DNA of 5,937 bases from Bacteroidota bacterium (GTDB lineage Bacteria > Bacteroidota > Bacteroidia > NS11-12g > UBA955): the NCBI GenBank assembly GCA_008081305.1, contig VMCP01000040.1, positions 1 through 5,937 on the forward strand, read 5' to 3'. The position numbers were made by a program, and so were the translations under genes. This document shows, piece by piece, positions 1 through 5,937 of the stretch; positions within the stretch are counted from its first letter, which is position 1; each line of letters begins with the position of its first letter. The notes under the pieces were generated by a model. The model did not search any database. It saw nothing but the letters and a program-made list of their open reading frames with translations, and was not told the origin of the DNA.

Positions 1-40
1 ATGTGATATTCTCACCTATAAATTGAACAACTGTACTCAT
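1..40 (-). CDS. pntAB: NAD(P) transhydrogenase small alpha subunit (PntAB), N-terminal fragment
   Basis: Partial gene: only the start is in the window and the rest runs off the left edge. An ATG at 40-38 on the minus strand opens a frame reading MSTVVQFIGENIT. It begins 17 bp after the pntAA stop in the same direction. In organisms with a split transhydrogenase alpha subunit, pntAA is normally followed by a gene of about 100 codons encoding the membrane helices of domain II, and those proteins often start with a short amphipathic stretch like this one. The assignment rests mainly on gene order, because 13 residues are too few for a family call. No Shine-Dalgarno sequence is visible; the spacer is almost pure A/T, which is common in Bacteroidota. 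Alternatives are another membrane protein, or a pntB placed directly after pntAA. Confidence 0.6.
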   Translation of the reverse strand, partial: MSTVVQFIGENIT

Positions 41-57
41 TTTAATTTATTAAAGAA

Positions 58-1158
58 TTAAGAGGTTAAACGTATTTCGCCATTGTGACAAACCAAACAA
101 CCTTGAACAATTTCGTCTTCGAGATCCCAATTAACATCCCCTTTAGGACCTATCAACTTGAGCAATTCCCAAATATTTCTAGCAAATAAATCGGAGGCGT
201 TTCCTGATACACTAGCTGGTAAATTAACCGATCCGACAATTTTAACACCATTGTGGTCGCTTATCGTGTTGGCCTTTGTTTGGGTACAGTTACCTCCTTG
301 TTCTGCAGCCATATCTACAATCACACTTCCGTTTTTCATGAGTGATAATTGTTCATCATCAATCAAAACCGGTGCTTTTCTCCCAGGAACCAATGCCGTT
401 GTAATTACCAAATCCGCTTTTGCCAAAGATTTATTCACGGCTTCTCTTTGCGCTTTTCGGTACTCATCGGTGGCTTCTTTAGCATACCCCCCTTCAGACC
501 CCACTTCCGCTCCTTTTACTTCAATGAATTTTCCGCCTAAACTCTCTACTTGTTCTTTGGTTTCAGGGCGTACATCAGTGGCTTCCACAACCGCGCCTAA
601 TCGTTTTGCAGTTGCAATAGCCTGCAAACCTGCGACACCCACTCCGAAAATTAACACCTTCGCGGGAGTTACCGTACCGGCAGCGGTCATTAATAATGGG
701 AATATTTTGTCTAATTGATACGCTCCCTCAATAACGGCTCGATATCCAGCTAAGTTTGCTTGCGAACTCAAAATATCCATACTCTGAGCCCTAGAAATAC
801 GAGGTATAGCGTCTAGCGAAACAGCAGAAATTCCCTTTTCATTCATTTTCGAAATCAACTCAGGATTATTTCGATGTTGAAGGGTTGAAATCCATATTTT
901 ACCTTTTGGAATATCATTGAATACCGCTTCGTCAGGAATATTGACTTGAACAAGGATATCGGCTTCATAGACCTTTTTCCTATCAACGGTTTCAGCTCCT
1001 GCATCTTGGTAATCTGCATCTAAGCAACTTGCACCTAATCCAGCACCTGATTCGACGAGAATTTCAAATCCCATTTTGAGCAAATTCTTTGCTACCGTGG
1101 GGGTTATGGAAACGCGCGTTTCGCCTTCTCGGGTTTCTTTAAGGAATCCTATTTTCAC
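58..1158 (-). CDS. pntAA: NAD(P) transhydrogenase alpha subunit, soluble NAD(H)-binding domain I
   Basis: Cytoplasmic domain I of the proton-translocating (Re/Si-specific) transhydrogenase. It binds NAD(H) and passes hydride to NADP(H) on the beta subunit, coupled to proton movement through the membrane subunits. The 366 residues match the split form (Rhodospirillum rubrum domain I, about 384), not the fused ~510-residue PntA. An alanine-dehydrogenase-like N-terminal part (MKIGFLKET) leads to PRISRAQSMDILSS at 119-132. By alignment from memory, R120, Q125, D128 and S131 equal R127, Q132, D135 and S138 of the R. rubrum nucleotide-site RQD loop. The Rossmann fold begins FGVGVAGLQAIA (171-182; G172, G174, G177), with D195 in ATDVR as the acidic residue that favours NAD over NADP. 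The GGYAKEA mobile-loop region is at 223-229. The start is GTG at 1158: an in-frame stop lies about 27 bases upstream, no ATG intervenes, and MKIGFLKE aligns with the family start. The C-terminus contains CLVCH (354-358), an accidental heme-c-like motif in a cytoplasmic protein. Distinguished from alanine dehydrogenase by the RAQSMD loop and the neighbouring gene. Confidence 0.95.
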   Translation of the reverse strand: MKIGFLKETREGETRVSITPTVAKNLLKMGFEILVESGAGLGASCLDADYQDAGAETVDRKKVYEADILVQVNIPDEAVFNDIPKGKIWISTLQHRNNPELISKMNEKGISAVSLDAIPRISRAQSMDILSSQANLAGYRAVIEGAYQLDKIFPLLMTAAGTVTPAKVLIFGVGVAGLQAIATAKRLGAVVEATDVRPETKEQVESLGGKFIEVKGAEVGSEGGYAKEATDEYRKAQREAVNKSLAKADLVITTALVPGRKAPVLIDDEQLSLMKNGSVIVDMAAEQGGNCTQTKANTISDHNGVKIVGSVNLPASVSGNASDLFARNIWELLKLIGPKGDVNWDLEDEIVQGCLVCHNGEIRLTS

Positions 1159-1187
1159 AATAAGTATTTGATTTTTTGGCAGTTATA

Positions 1188-1217
1188 CGAAGGTAGACGA
1201 TTAATGTGATTTACAAA
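1188..1217 (-). promoter_or_regulatory. Candidate Bacteroidota-type promoter for the pnt operon
   Basis: Reading the minus strand toward pntAA, a TTTG (1217-1214) is followed after 18 bases by TACCTTCG (1195-1188). The Bacteroidota consensus is TTTG near -33 and TAnnTTTG near -7, so the upstream box is perfect and the downstream one differs at one position (TTCG for TTTG). The predicted transcription start is near 1185, giving a leader of roughly 27 bases before the GTG. The promoter fills the 69-bp gap after the secreted-protein gene, so pnt probably has its own transcription start. This is motif matching by eye in AT-rich DNA. Confidence 0.5.
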
Positions 1218-1227
1218 GCAACTAAAA

Positions 1228-2592
1228 TCACATCTTGGTAAACCGAATGTATTCTCCATGCCACGTCAGGAAGTAATGACCAGAAGGCAAATCTGACACA
1301 TCATACTTTACTCCGTAAGAATAGTCATCCTTTGTTTGGGGTACAAGAAATGCCTTACCTATATGGTTAAACACGGTCAAATTCCGGGGCCACTGAATAG
1401 GTGCCACGGTGGGGCAACCAAAGTCCACCGTGATATGTTGATTTGCAGGAACTGGAAAGACAGACAAACACGTATTCGTTTGGTAATTCTGATTTCCTGC
1501 TCCCCACTCTATTGAAATCAAATCAGTATAGGTTGTATCTCCTCCGGCAGGGCCAGCCTCAGCATTGAGGGTGACTGAGTATAACCCAGGCTGTGAAAAA
1601 CTAACCTCCGGGTCGGAAGATTGACTGCTGCTTCCATTGACATATTTCACTCCATTTGCAGGCTGAAAACTCCAATTAAAGGTTCTTAAAAACGGAGTAG
1701 ATTTATTAGTAAACTTAAAGACATCTCCAGGCGACCCTTTGGTTTTATCTACATCAAAATCCACCGTTACAGGCGGATTTAACCCACCTCCTCCATTTGG
1801 CAATGAACGAAAACTATCTCGGTATATCACCTGAGAAACTTGAAAACTCCCCAATGGAGTTACCGTTCCATTGATTTGCAACACAGGTACTATTTCATTT
1901 TGGGAAAACCACTTGTATTCAATCTGTTTTCTAGGAATGGGATTCTTCCCCACAGGTGTCACAATGGTATCTACCTCATCAATGAATGTCTTTACACGAA
2001 TGACGTCTTTATATTCTTTGTAGGGTGTTTTGATGCTACCATAAGCATCTACCACATTGTATCTTGTACCTGCTTGAATGAGTCCAAATACTTGCTGTCC
2101 AGGAATCTCAAACTTAAACCTGAAGCTTGTTACATCGCTATCATTATATTCTAGAGGGAACTGATATAATTCATCCTCATCTGAATATTTAGCAGCCAAT
2201 GGGACACCAGATGCCGTGTAACCCAATCCTTCCGTTTTCATGACAGAACTACTTTTGGAGTAGAATGAATAAATATTTGTAAAACTTAACGGCCCCAAAT
2301 CAAGGGTATCTTGTGTTTTTTCACCTATTCGGTTTAGGAAATAAAAAGCATAGGGTGTTCGAAAGGATGACTTAAACTCTCGCAATTGTGTTGCTACGGG
2401 TGTCAATTTTGAAAAATCCCAAGAAATATTGCTCCCTCTTTTATCCCATGAACTAGGCAGATTCAGTGGACTAGAAATTGATAATCTCGCTGTGTCACCC
2501 GCAGATGGCATATGTTTACTTTGAATGCTAACCTGTCCGACGAGGTGATAACTAGCCAAAATGGCAACAAACGCGAAAAATAATTTCCTCAT
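1228..2592 (-). CDS. Secreted PKD-domain protein with T9SS type A C-terminal sorting domain
   Basis: A 454-residue exported protein of unknown function. I place the start at the ATG at 2592, because it puts a classical signal peptide at the very N-terminus (MRKLFFAFVAILASYHLVGQ, cleavage likely after about residue 20). The upstream in-frame ATG at 2625 would add 11 residues (MPLQFFDIFVI) ahead of it. Residues ~21-260 match no family I can name, but contain patterns I associate with Bacteroidota T9SS cargo: ISWDFSKL (56-63), a YGSIKTPYKEYKDVIRVKTF block (184-203) and YKWFSQNEIVPVLQI (226-240). After a Gly/Pro linker (266-274), residues ~276-363 look like a PKD/Ig-like beta-sandwich, with TFNWSF (304-309) and the PGLYSVTL strand (335-342). 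Residues ~375-454 are a type A sorting domain: SVFPVPANQHITVDF, LTVFNHIGK, DVSDLPSGHYFLTW and a terminal RFTKM. Such domains direct cargo through the T9SS and are usually removed by PorU during surface attachment. The only two cysteines, C375 and C393, lie at the start of that domain. No catalytic motif is seen; a surface adhesin or structural role is possible but unproven. Confidence 0.88.
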   Translation of the reverse strand: MRKLFFAFVAILASYHLVGQVSIQSKHMPSAGDTARLSISSPLNLPSSWDKRGSNISWDFSKLTPVATQLREFKSSFRTPYAFYFLNRIGEKTQDTLDLGPLSFTNIYSFYSKSSSVMKTEGLGYTASGVPLAAKYSDEDELYQFPLEYNDSDVTSFRFKFEIPGQQVFGLIQAGTRYNVVDAYGSIKTPYKEYKDVIRVKTFIDEVDTIVTPVGKNPIPRKQIEYKWFSQNEIVPVLQINGTVTPLGSFQVSQVIYRDSFRSLPNGGGGLNPPVTVDFDVDKTKGSPGDVFKFTNKSTPFLRTFNWSFQPANGVKYVNGSSSQSSDPEVSFSQPGLYSVTLNAEAGPAGGDTTYTDLISIEWGAGNQNYQTNTCLSVFPVPANQHITVDFGCPTVAPIQWPRNLTVFNHIGKAFLVPQTKDDYSYGVKYDVSDLPSGHYFLTWHGEYIRFTKM

Positions 2593-2597
2593 AATAA

Positions 2598-2605
2598 CAA
2601 ATATA
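2598..2605 (-). promoter_or_regulatory. Candidate -7 box for the T9SS cargo gene
   Basis: On the minus strand TATATTTG (2605-2598) is an exact match to the Bacteroidota -7 consensus TAnnTTTG. It ends only 5 bases before the ATG at 2592. If functional, the transcript would start within a few bases of the start codon, so the mRNA would be nearly leaderless. No TTG or TTTG lies at the expected distance upstream, which weakens the call. The box also lies inside the longer version of the frame (ATG at 2625), so using it would exclude that start. Confidence 0.35.
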
Positions 2606-2612
2606 TCAAAAA

Positions 2613-2658
2613 ATTGTAGGGGCATTCTTCCGATTAAGATTAAAAAAAACGATTTTTG
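2613..2658 (+). promoter_or_regulatory. Candidate recJ promoter elements in the divergent gap
   Basis: The 75 bp between the two divergent start codons (2593-2667) must hold signals for both genes. On the plus strand there are two weak possibilities. ATTG (2613-2616), 18 bases, then TAAGATTA (2635-2642) has good spacing but a poor -7 box. GATTTTTG (2651-2658) matches the -7 consensus at all but its first base but lacks a clear -33 partner, and would give a leader of only about 5-7 bases. No Shine-Dalgarno sequence is seen ahead of the recJ ATG. Confidence 0.25.
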
Positions 2659-2667
2659 CAGTTCGAT

Positions 2668-4368
2668 ATGGAAGTTATTTGGAAAGCGAAATCATTACCC
2701 AACGAAGAACAATCAAAATCGCTTTCAAATGAAATAAACGTTTCCACTCCCATTGCCAATATACTCGTTCAAAGAGGCATTGATACATTTGATAAAGCGA
2801 AGCAGTTTTTCAGACCAAAAATCACAGATCTGCATGATCCATTTCTAATGAAGGATATGGATAAGGCCTATGAACGATTGAAAGGAGCTGTAGACAATGG
2901 TGAGCCGATGATGGTATACGGCGACTATGATGTAGATGGTACTACAGCTGTTAGTATTGTGTATTCCTATTTTGTTACACTAAATCCGAACATAGAATAT
3001 TACATACCAGATCGCTATAAGGAAGGGTACGGCATCAGTAAGATAGGAATTGACTATGCCAAGGAAAAAGGCATCAGCCTAATCGTTTCACTTGATTGTG
3101 GGATTCGTTCTAATGAACTGATTGATTACGCCAATGGATTAGGTATTGACTTTATTATTTGTGATCACCACTTACCGGGTGAAACATTACCCAAAGCACA
3201 TTCCATTTTGAACCCGAAACGTTCTGACTGTCATTATCCATACAAAGAGTTAAGCGGTGCCGGTATAGGATTTAAACTCGTTCAGGCATATTCTAAAAAA
3301 GAGGGTTTCGCTGAAGACAAGGTTATGGACTATATCGATCTTGTAGCCGTAAGTATTGCAGCTGACATGGTTGATGTACGTGGGGAAAATCGGGTCCTCG
3401 CCTATTATGGGTTAAAAAAATTAAATGAAAATCCGTCTATAGGGTTACAAGCCTTGATTGCTTTAAACCCGGGTAAAAAACAGTACACTTCACAAGATAT
3501 CATTTTTGGGATTGGACCTAAAATTAACGCAGCAGGAAGAATTTCGGATGCGACAGCAGCCGTTAGGGTACTAATTGAAACCGAGTATACCAAAGCAGTT
3601 CAACTCACGCGAGTATTAACCGAGCGAAACGACGAACGCAAAGAACTCGACAATGACATAACGAAGAACGCCATCGAAATGGTGGAATCATCGGGTGAAT
3701 TACACTCTCATAAAAGCATCGTCATTGTGGGTCAAGATTGGCATAAAGGAGTCATTGGAATTGTGGCAAGTAGAATGGTAGAGCAGTTTTACAAGCCCAC
3801 CATTGTATTTTCCAATATTGATGGAATACTCACAGGGTCAGCCAGAAGTGTCAAAAACTTTGATATTCACGAAGCTATTACCCAATGTTCTGAGTGGGTG
3901 GAACAATTCGGCGGACATAAATATGCTGCGGGATTAAGTATTAAAGAGGAAAATTTTGCTTCATTCAAACAAGCCTTTGAAGCAATCGTTGCCGATAATA
4001 TTCAAGATGAATCTCTACTTCCAGAAGTAGAATACGATTTGGAAATTGACATCGATACAGTAGATCAAAAGTTCTTAAACTTGGTCAAACAAATGGAGCC
4101 ATTCGGACCAGGAAATCCACAACCCATATTCTACACTTCTAATTTGCGTTGTACGGGACCCCGGGTACTCAAAGATCGCCATCTCAAGTTCCAGTGTTTG
4201 CAATCAAGAGGCCCAAGCATCGATGGTATTGGTTTCGGACTTTCAGAATTTTATCCAACCGTTTCCAACGGAGCAGTATTTCAAGCCTGTTATTCAATTG
4301 AAGAAAATTATTTCAACGGGCAGGTTAAACTACAACTGCGGATTAAAGATATCAAGCCAGCTAAATAA
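2668..4368 (+). CDS. recJ: Single-stranded-DNA-specific 5'-3' exonuclease RecJ
   Basis: RecJ degrades single-stranded DNA 5' to 3' with Mg2+/Mn2+ and acts in RecF-pathway recombination, mismatch repair and base-excision repair in the cytoplasm. The 566 residues are the usual size for the family. I choose the ATG at 2668 over a TTG at 2656 because MEVIWKAKSL aligns with the normal family start. In order: the DHH phosphoesterase domain has YGDYDVDGTTA (84-94, motif I, metal-binding Asp residues), SLDCG (141-145), CDHH (165-168, motif III) and VSIAADMVD (228-236, motif IV). GPKINAAGRISD (283-294) is motif V. The DHHA1 domain carries DWHKGVIGIVASR (357-369), GSARS (390-394) and FGGHKYAAG (414-422). 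The C-terminal OB-like domain holds MEPFGPGNPQP (476-486). All catalytic motifs look intact. It converges with the downstream membrane-protein gene and diverges from the T9SS cargo gene, so it appears monocistronic. The only real alternative, a nanoRNase/oligoribonuclease of the DHH family, is ruled out by length and the OB domain. Confidence 0.97.
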   Translation: MEVIWKAKSLPNEEQSKSLSNEINVSTPIANILVQRGIDTFDKAKQFFRPKITDLHDPFLMKDMDKAYERLKGAVDNGEPMMVYGDYDVDGTTAVSIVYSYFVTLNPNIEYYIPDRYKEGYGISKIGIDYAKEKGISLIVSLDCGIRSNELIDYANGLGIDFIICDHHLPGETLPKAHSILNPKRSDCHYPYKELSGAGIGFKLVQAYSKKEGFAEDKVMDYIDLVAVSIAADMVDVRGENRVLAYYGLKKLNENPSIGLQALIALNPGKKQYTSQDIIFGIGPKINAAGRISDATAAVRVLIETEYTKAVQLTRVLTERNDERKELDNDITKNAIEMVESSGELHSHKSIVIVGQDWHKGVIGIVASRMVEQFYKPTIVFSNIDGILTGSARSVKNFDIHEAITQCSEWVEQFGGHKYAAGLSIKEENFASFKQAFEAIVADNIQDESLLPEVEYDLEIDIDTVDQKFLNLVKQMEPFGPGNPQPIFYTSNLRCTGPRVLKDRHLKFQCLQSRGPSIDGIGFGLSEFYPTVSNGAVFQACYSIEENYFNGQVKLQLRIKDIKPAK

Positions 4369-4391
4369 GCCGTTGAAGATTAAGGCTTTTT
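4367..4391 (+). terminator. recJ: Weak candidate terminator of recJ
   Basis: AAGCC (4367-4371) can pair with GGCTT (4384-4388) across a 12-base loop, and the right arm runs into a tract of five T (4387-4391). The left arm overlaps the recJ stop codon, and the right arm lies inside the last codons of the converging gene. A five-pair stem with a large loop is marginal. On the minus strand the same stem is followed by only a short, broken T run (ATTTAG), so it would be a poorer stop for the opposing gene. With an 11-bp gap between stop codons, the two transcripts probably overlap at their 3' ends. Confidence 0.3.
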
Positions 4392-5885
4392 GCGGAATAC
4401 CCGAACATCGTAAATCGTATCAATGTCACTAGGAAAATAAGCCACCTCCTGGTATTGTTTTAAAGATCTCAATGTGTCCAAAGGCAGAGGAGCATCTCTT
4501 CTTGCATGGAAATTATCCCATATGAGGATTGTTTTCTCCGGAAACCAATCATACCCTTCTCGGGTATCCAAACTCCATAGGTATTGTGTCATCCCCTGCA
4601 TCACACCTGCATTTTGAATGGCTGACTCTACAGGTTCATATGGATCCAAATCCAATAGTACATTCATCTCAGGGAGCTGATGTACAATCATGTACTTACT
4701 CCATCCCTTGGAATCAATGAAATTCATTGCTTCTTCCCACTGAGGAGTACCAGGAAAACCTTTGATACTATTTTTACCTTTAAATGGAAGATCAAATCCA
4801 GCCCCTTGAAACGCGATAAATATCGAAATGAAGTAGGTAACTACCTTTATACCTCGATTGAGAAATCTAATATCAAGAGACATGATTTTATGCAATGAAT
4901 ATTGTGCTAAAATCGCAGCAACCGGACTCACGACCATAAACACTCGCACAAGGCCATGCGAACCAAGCATGCCAGCATACCATATAAAACTATGCGCGAA
5001 GAAATAACCGCCAAAAAGAGGTAAAGCTACCCACAGCATAAATTGACTCATTTCGTGCGGCGTATGTTTTTTATACCTCGTAAAAATATAGTTGGTTACG
5101 ATGGGCACACTCAGAAAAACCAAAAACGTTACCCAAATACCCGTAATTGACTTTTGCGCTTGAATGTAATGCCAGAATGATCCACTGCCCGGATCAAATT
5201 TCCCTTCTGCTTCAAAACTAAAGTAAGGGTTATGAGCAATGAAATAATTCCATTCCCCTGATATCAGTGCGGCGATTAAAGCAAAAATTAATGTTCCCGA
5301 TAACAAATAAAGCAAATGCTTCCATTTACCTCTCATGATAAGAAATGGAATTAGGGCACCAATAAGTACTAACCCCTCTGTACGAATAATGGGTAAAAAC
5401 GATGCCACAATTATTCCTGCTGTGTATCGATGTGAGACTATCAAATACATCACCCATACCAAAACCAGCGCGTTGGTTGGTTCCGTTAAAGAAGAATAAA
5501 AATTAGCCAATACAACTGGCTGCAATCCCATGAGTAGAATCAACATCCACGCATTTCTCATACCCAGTTTCCGACCAGTCAAATAAGTCAACCAAGCAGT
5601 TGCCAACGTTGCCGTTGTGTTCAGAAAATAAATGGTTTTTATCCCAAATTGTGCAAATGGAGCGGCCAATGCTGTAAAAAACGGTTTCCCCCATAAATCT
5701 AAAATCAATTCGGGATGCTTAAAACTCCAACGAGCAAATAAGTAATGATTCCAAGAATCTTGTCCTCCGGCAGGTGCTTCAGCGGTAAATCCTACCCAAG
5801 AATACAAAAATGCCAACCAAAGCAAGGCAAGCACAGCTGCGTGACTATTTTTATGTTCTTTTAAGAATGAGGGTAGAGCAATCAC
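4380..5885 (-). CDS. Polytopic membrane protein resembling GT-C glycosyltransferases
   Basis: A 501-residue inner-membrane protein with roughly ten predicted helices between residues 15 and 361 (for example ~15-33, 83-103, 112-128, 155-183, 188-209, 246-268, 308-331 and 344-361), then a ~140-residue soluble tail (362-501). The pattern recalls GT-C enzymes, which transfer sugars from polyprenyl-phosphate donors on the periplasmic face. After helix 1 a loop reads GQDSWNHYLFARW (41-53), with D43 where GT-C enzymes usually keep a catalytic acidic residue. SSLTEPT (131-137, E135) and IIRTEGLVL (166-174) resemble the conserved EP and R-x-EG patterns between helices. These are visual resemblances; donor, acceptor and subfamily cannot be named. 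The start is GTG at 5885: an in-frame TAG lies about 24 bases upstream, no ATG intervenes, and the next Met is residue 109. It is not beside other envelope-polysaccharide genes here, so its role cannot be read from context. A non-enzymatic membrane protein remains possible. Confidence 0.7.
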   Translation of the reverse strand: MIALPSFLKEHKNSHAAVLALLWLAFLYSWVGFTAEAPAGGQDSWNHYLFARWSFKHPELILDLWGKPFFTALAAPFAQFGIKTIYFLNTTATLATAWLTYLTGRKLGMRNAWMLILLMGLQPVVLANFYSSLTEPTNALVLVWVMYLIVSHRYTAGIIVASFLPIIRTEGLVLIGALIPFLIMRGKWKHLLYLLSGTLIFALIAALISGEWNYFIAHNPYFSFEAEGKFDPGSGSFWHYIQAQKSITGIWVTFLVFLSVPIVTNYIFTRYKKHTPHEMSQFMLWVALPLFGGYFFAHSFIWYAGMLGSHGLVRVFMVVSPVAAILAQYSLHKIMSLDIRFLNRGIKVVTYFISIFIAFQGAGFDLPFKGKNSIKGFPGTPQWEEAMNFIDSKGWSKYMIVHQLPEMNVLLDLDPYEPVESAIQNAGVMQGMTQYLWSLDTREGYDWFPEKTILIWDNFHARRDAPLPLDTLRSLKQYQEVAYFPSDIDTIYDVRVFRKKP

Positions 5886-5889
5886 CCAA

Positions 5890-5897
5890 CGAAAATA
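5890..5897 (-). promoter_or_regulatory. Candidate -7 box for the GT-C-like gene
   Basis: TATTTTCG on the minus strand (5897-5890) matches TAnnTTTG except for one base, with the same TTCG variant seen in the candidate pnt promoter. Only four bases separate it from the GTG at 5885, so transcription from it would start at or beside the start codon. Its -33 position would fall inside the adjacent hairpin, where no good TTTG is present. Transcription may instead begin beyond the right edge of the window and cross the hairpin. Confidence 0.25.
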
Positions 5898-5900
5898 ATA

Positions 5901-5928
5901 GAAAAGTCCCTAAACTAAGGGACTTTTC
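5901..5928. terminator. Strong symmetrical hairpin, probable bidirectional intrinsic terminator
   Basis: Perfect 11-bp inverted repeat: GAAAAGTCCCT (5901-5911) and AGGGACTTTTC (5918-5928) around a six-base loop AAACTA (5912-5917). The outer part of each arm supplies an A run before and a T run after a GC-containing core, so it would form a terminator-like stem with a U-rich end when read from either strand. It most likely ends a gene lying beyond the right edge and read on the minus strand, whose stop codon could be as near as the TAG at 5937-5935. It lies 15 bases upstream of the GT-C-like gene, so a 5'-leader attenuator or mRNA-stability hairpin is an alternative. The T run is only four bases before a C, so termination strength is uncertain. 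Confidence 0.6.
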
Positions 5929-5937
5929 ACAATGCTA

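Noticed and set aside
85..99. CLVCH near the PntAA C-terminus matches the CxxCH heme-c attachment motif.
   Set aside because: The protein is a cytoplasmic nucleotide-binding subunit with no signal peptide, so cytochrome c maturation would not act on it. The motif comes from small changes in a variable C-terminal stretch.
158..718. A 186-codon open frame on the plus strand across pntAA.
   Set aside because: It lies wholly antisense to a strongly recognised gene, and its translation shows no family pattern. It is a shadow frame.
1840..2154. A 104-codon plus-strand open frame inside the T9SS cargo gene.
   Set aside because: Antisense to a gene with a clear signal peptide, PKD-like domain and sorting domain. 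The translation has no recognisable features.
2593..2625. The 11-residue N-terminal extension (MPLQFFDIFVI) of the T9SS cargo protein from an ATG at 2625.
   Set aside because: It would place extra residues ahead of a textbook signal peptide and overlap the candidate -7 box. The ATG at 2592 is the more natural start.
5503..5694. Short open frames of 62-72 codons within and opposite the GT-C-like gene and recJ.
   Set aside because: Each is fully contained in another frame or on the opposite strand of a recognised gene, and none has a supporting motif, start context or spacing.
5932..5937. ATGCTA at the right edge as a possible start of a divergent plus-strand gene.
   Set aside because: Only two codons are visible, and the adjacent terminator-like hairpin fits the end of a gene at least as well. 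Nothing supports a call.
1..5937. A search for a novel multi-gene system such as a defence island, mobile element or CRISPR-type repeat.
   Set aside because: The genes are a transhydrogenase pair, a T9SS cargo, recJ and a GT-C-like protein in three or four separate transcription units. I saw no spaced direct repeats, no terminal inverted repeats and no recombinase or toxin-like small gene.

Overview
The window looks like an ordinary chromosomal segment from a member of the Bacteroidota, probably of the Flavobacteriales/Cytophagales kind. This rests on a protein with a type IX secretion (T9SS) C-terminal sorting domain, AT-rich intergenic DNA without clear Shine-Dalgarno sequences, several matches to the Bacteroidota -7 promoter box (TAnnTTTG), and a RecJ of the compact ~566-residue form. 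No rRNA, tRNA, CRISPR array, insertion sequence or phage gene is visible.

Layout, left to right. Positions 1-40 (minus strand) hold the first 13 codons of a gene cut by the window edge, most likely the small membrane part of the transhydrogenase alpha subunit (pntAB). Just upstream of it in transcription order is pntAA (58-1158, minus, GTG start), the soluble NAD(H)-binding domain I of the proton-translocating NAD(P) transhydrogenase. A 69-bp gap with a plausible Bacteroidota promoter separates it from a secreted protein of unknown function (1228-2592, minus), which has a signal peptide, a PKD-like domain and a T9SS sorting domain. A 75-bp divergent promoter region follows, then recJ (2668-4368, plus), the single-strand-specific 5'-3' exonuclease. 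Only 11 bp beyond its stop, and converging on it, ends a polytopic membrane protein resembling GT-C glycosyltransferases (4380-5885, minus, GTG start). A strong symmetrical hairpin (5901-5928) lies just upstream of that last gene.

The genes do not form one pathway. The two pnt genes form an operon that exchanges reducing equivalents between NADH and NADPH using the proton gradient. The secreted protein, recJ and the GT-C-like protein look like independent transcription units. I found no convincing new multi-gene system. The most interesting signals are small: -7-like boxes sitting only 4-9 bases from three start codons (possible leaderless or near-leaderless mRNAs), the hairpin abutting the GT-C-like gene, and a lone cysteine pair in the C-terminal part of the T9SS cargo.
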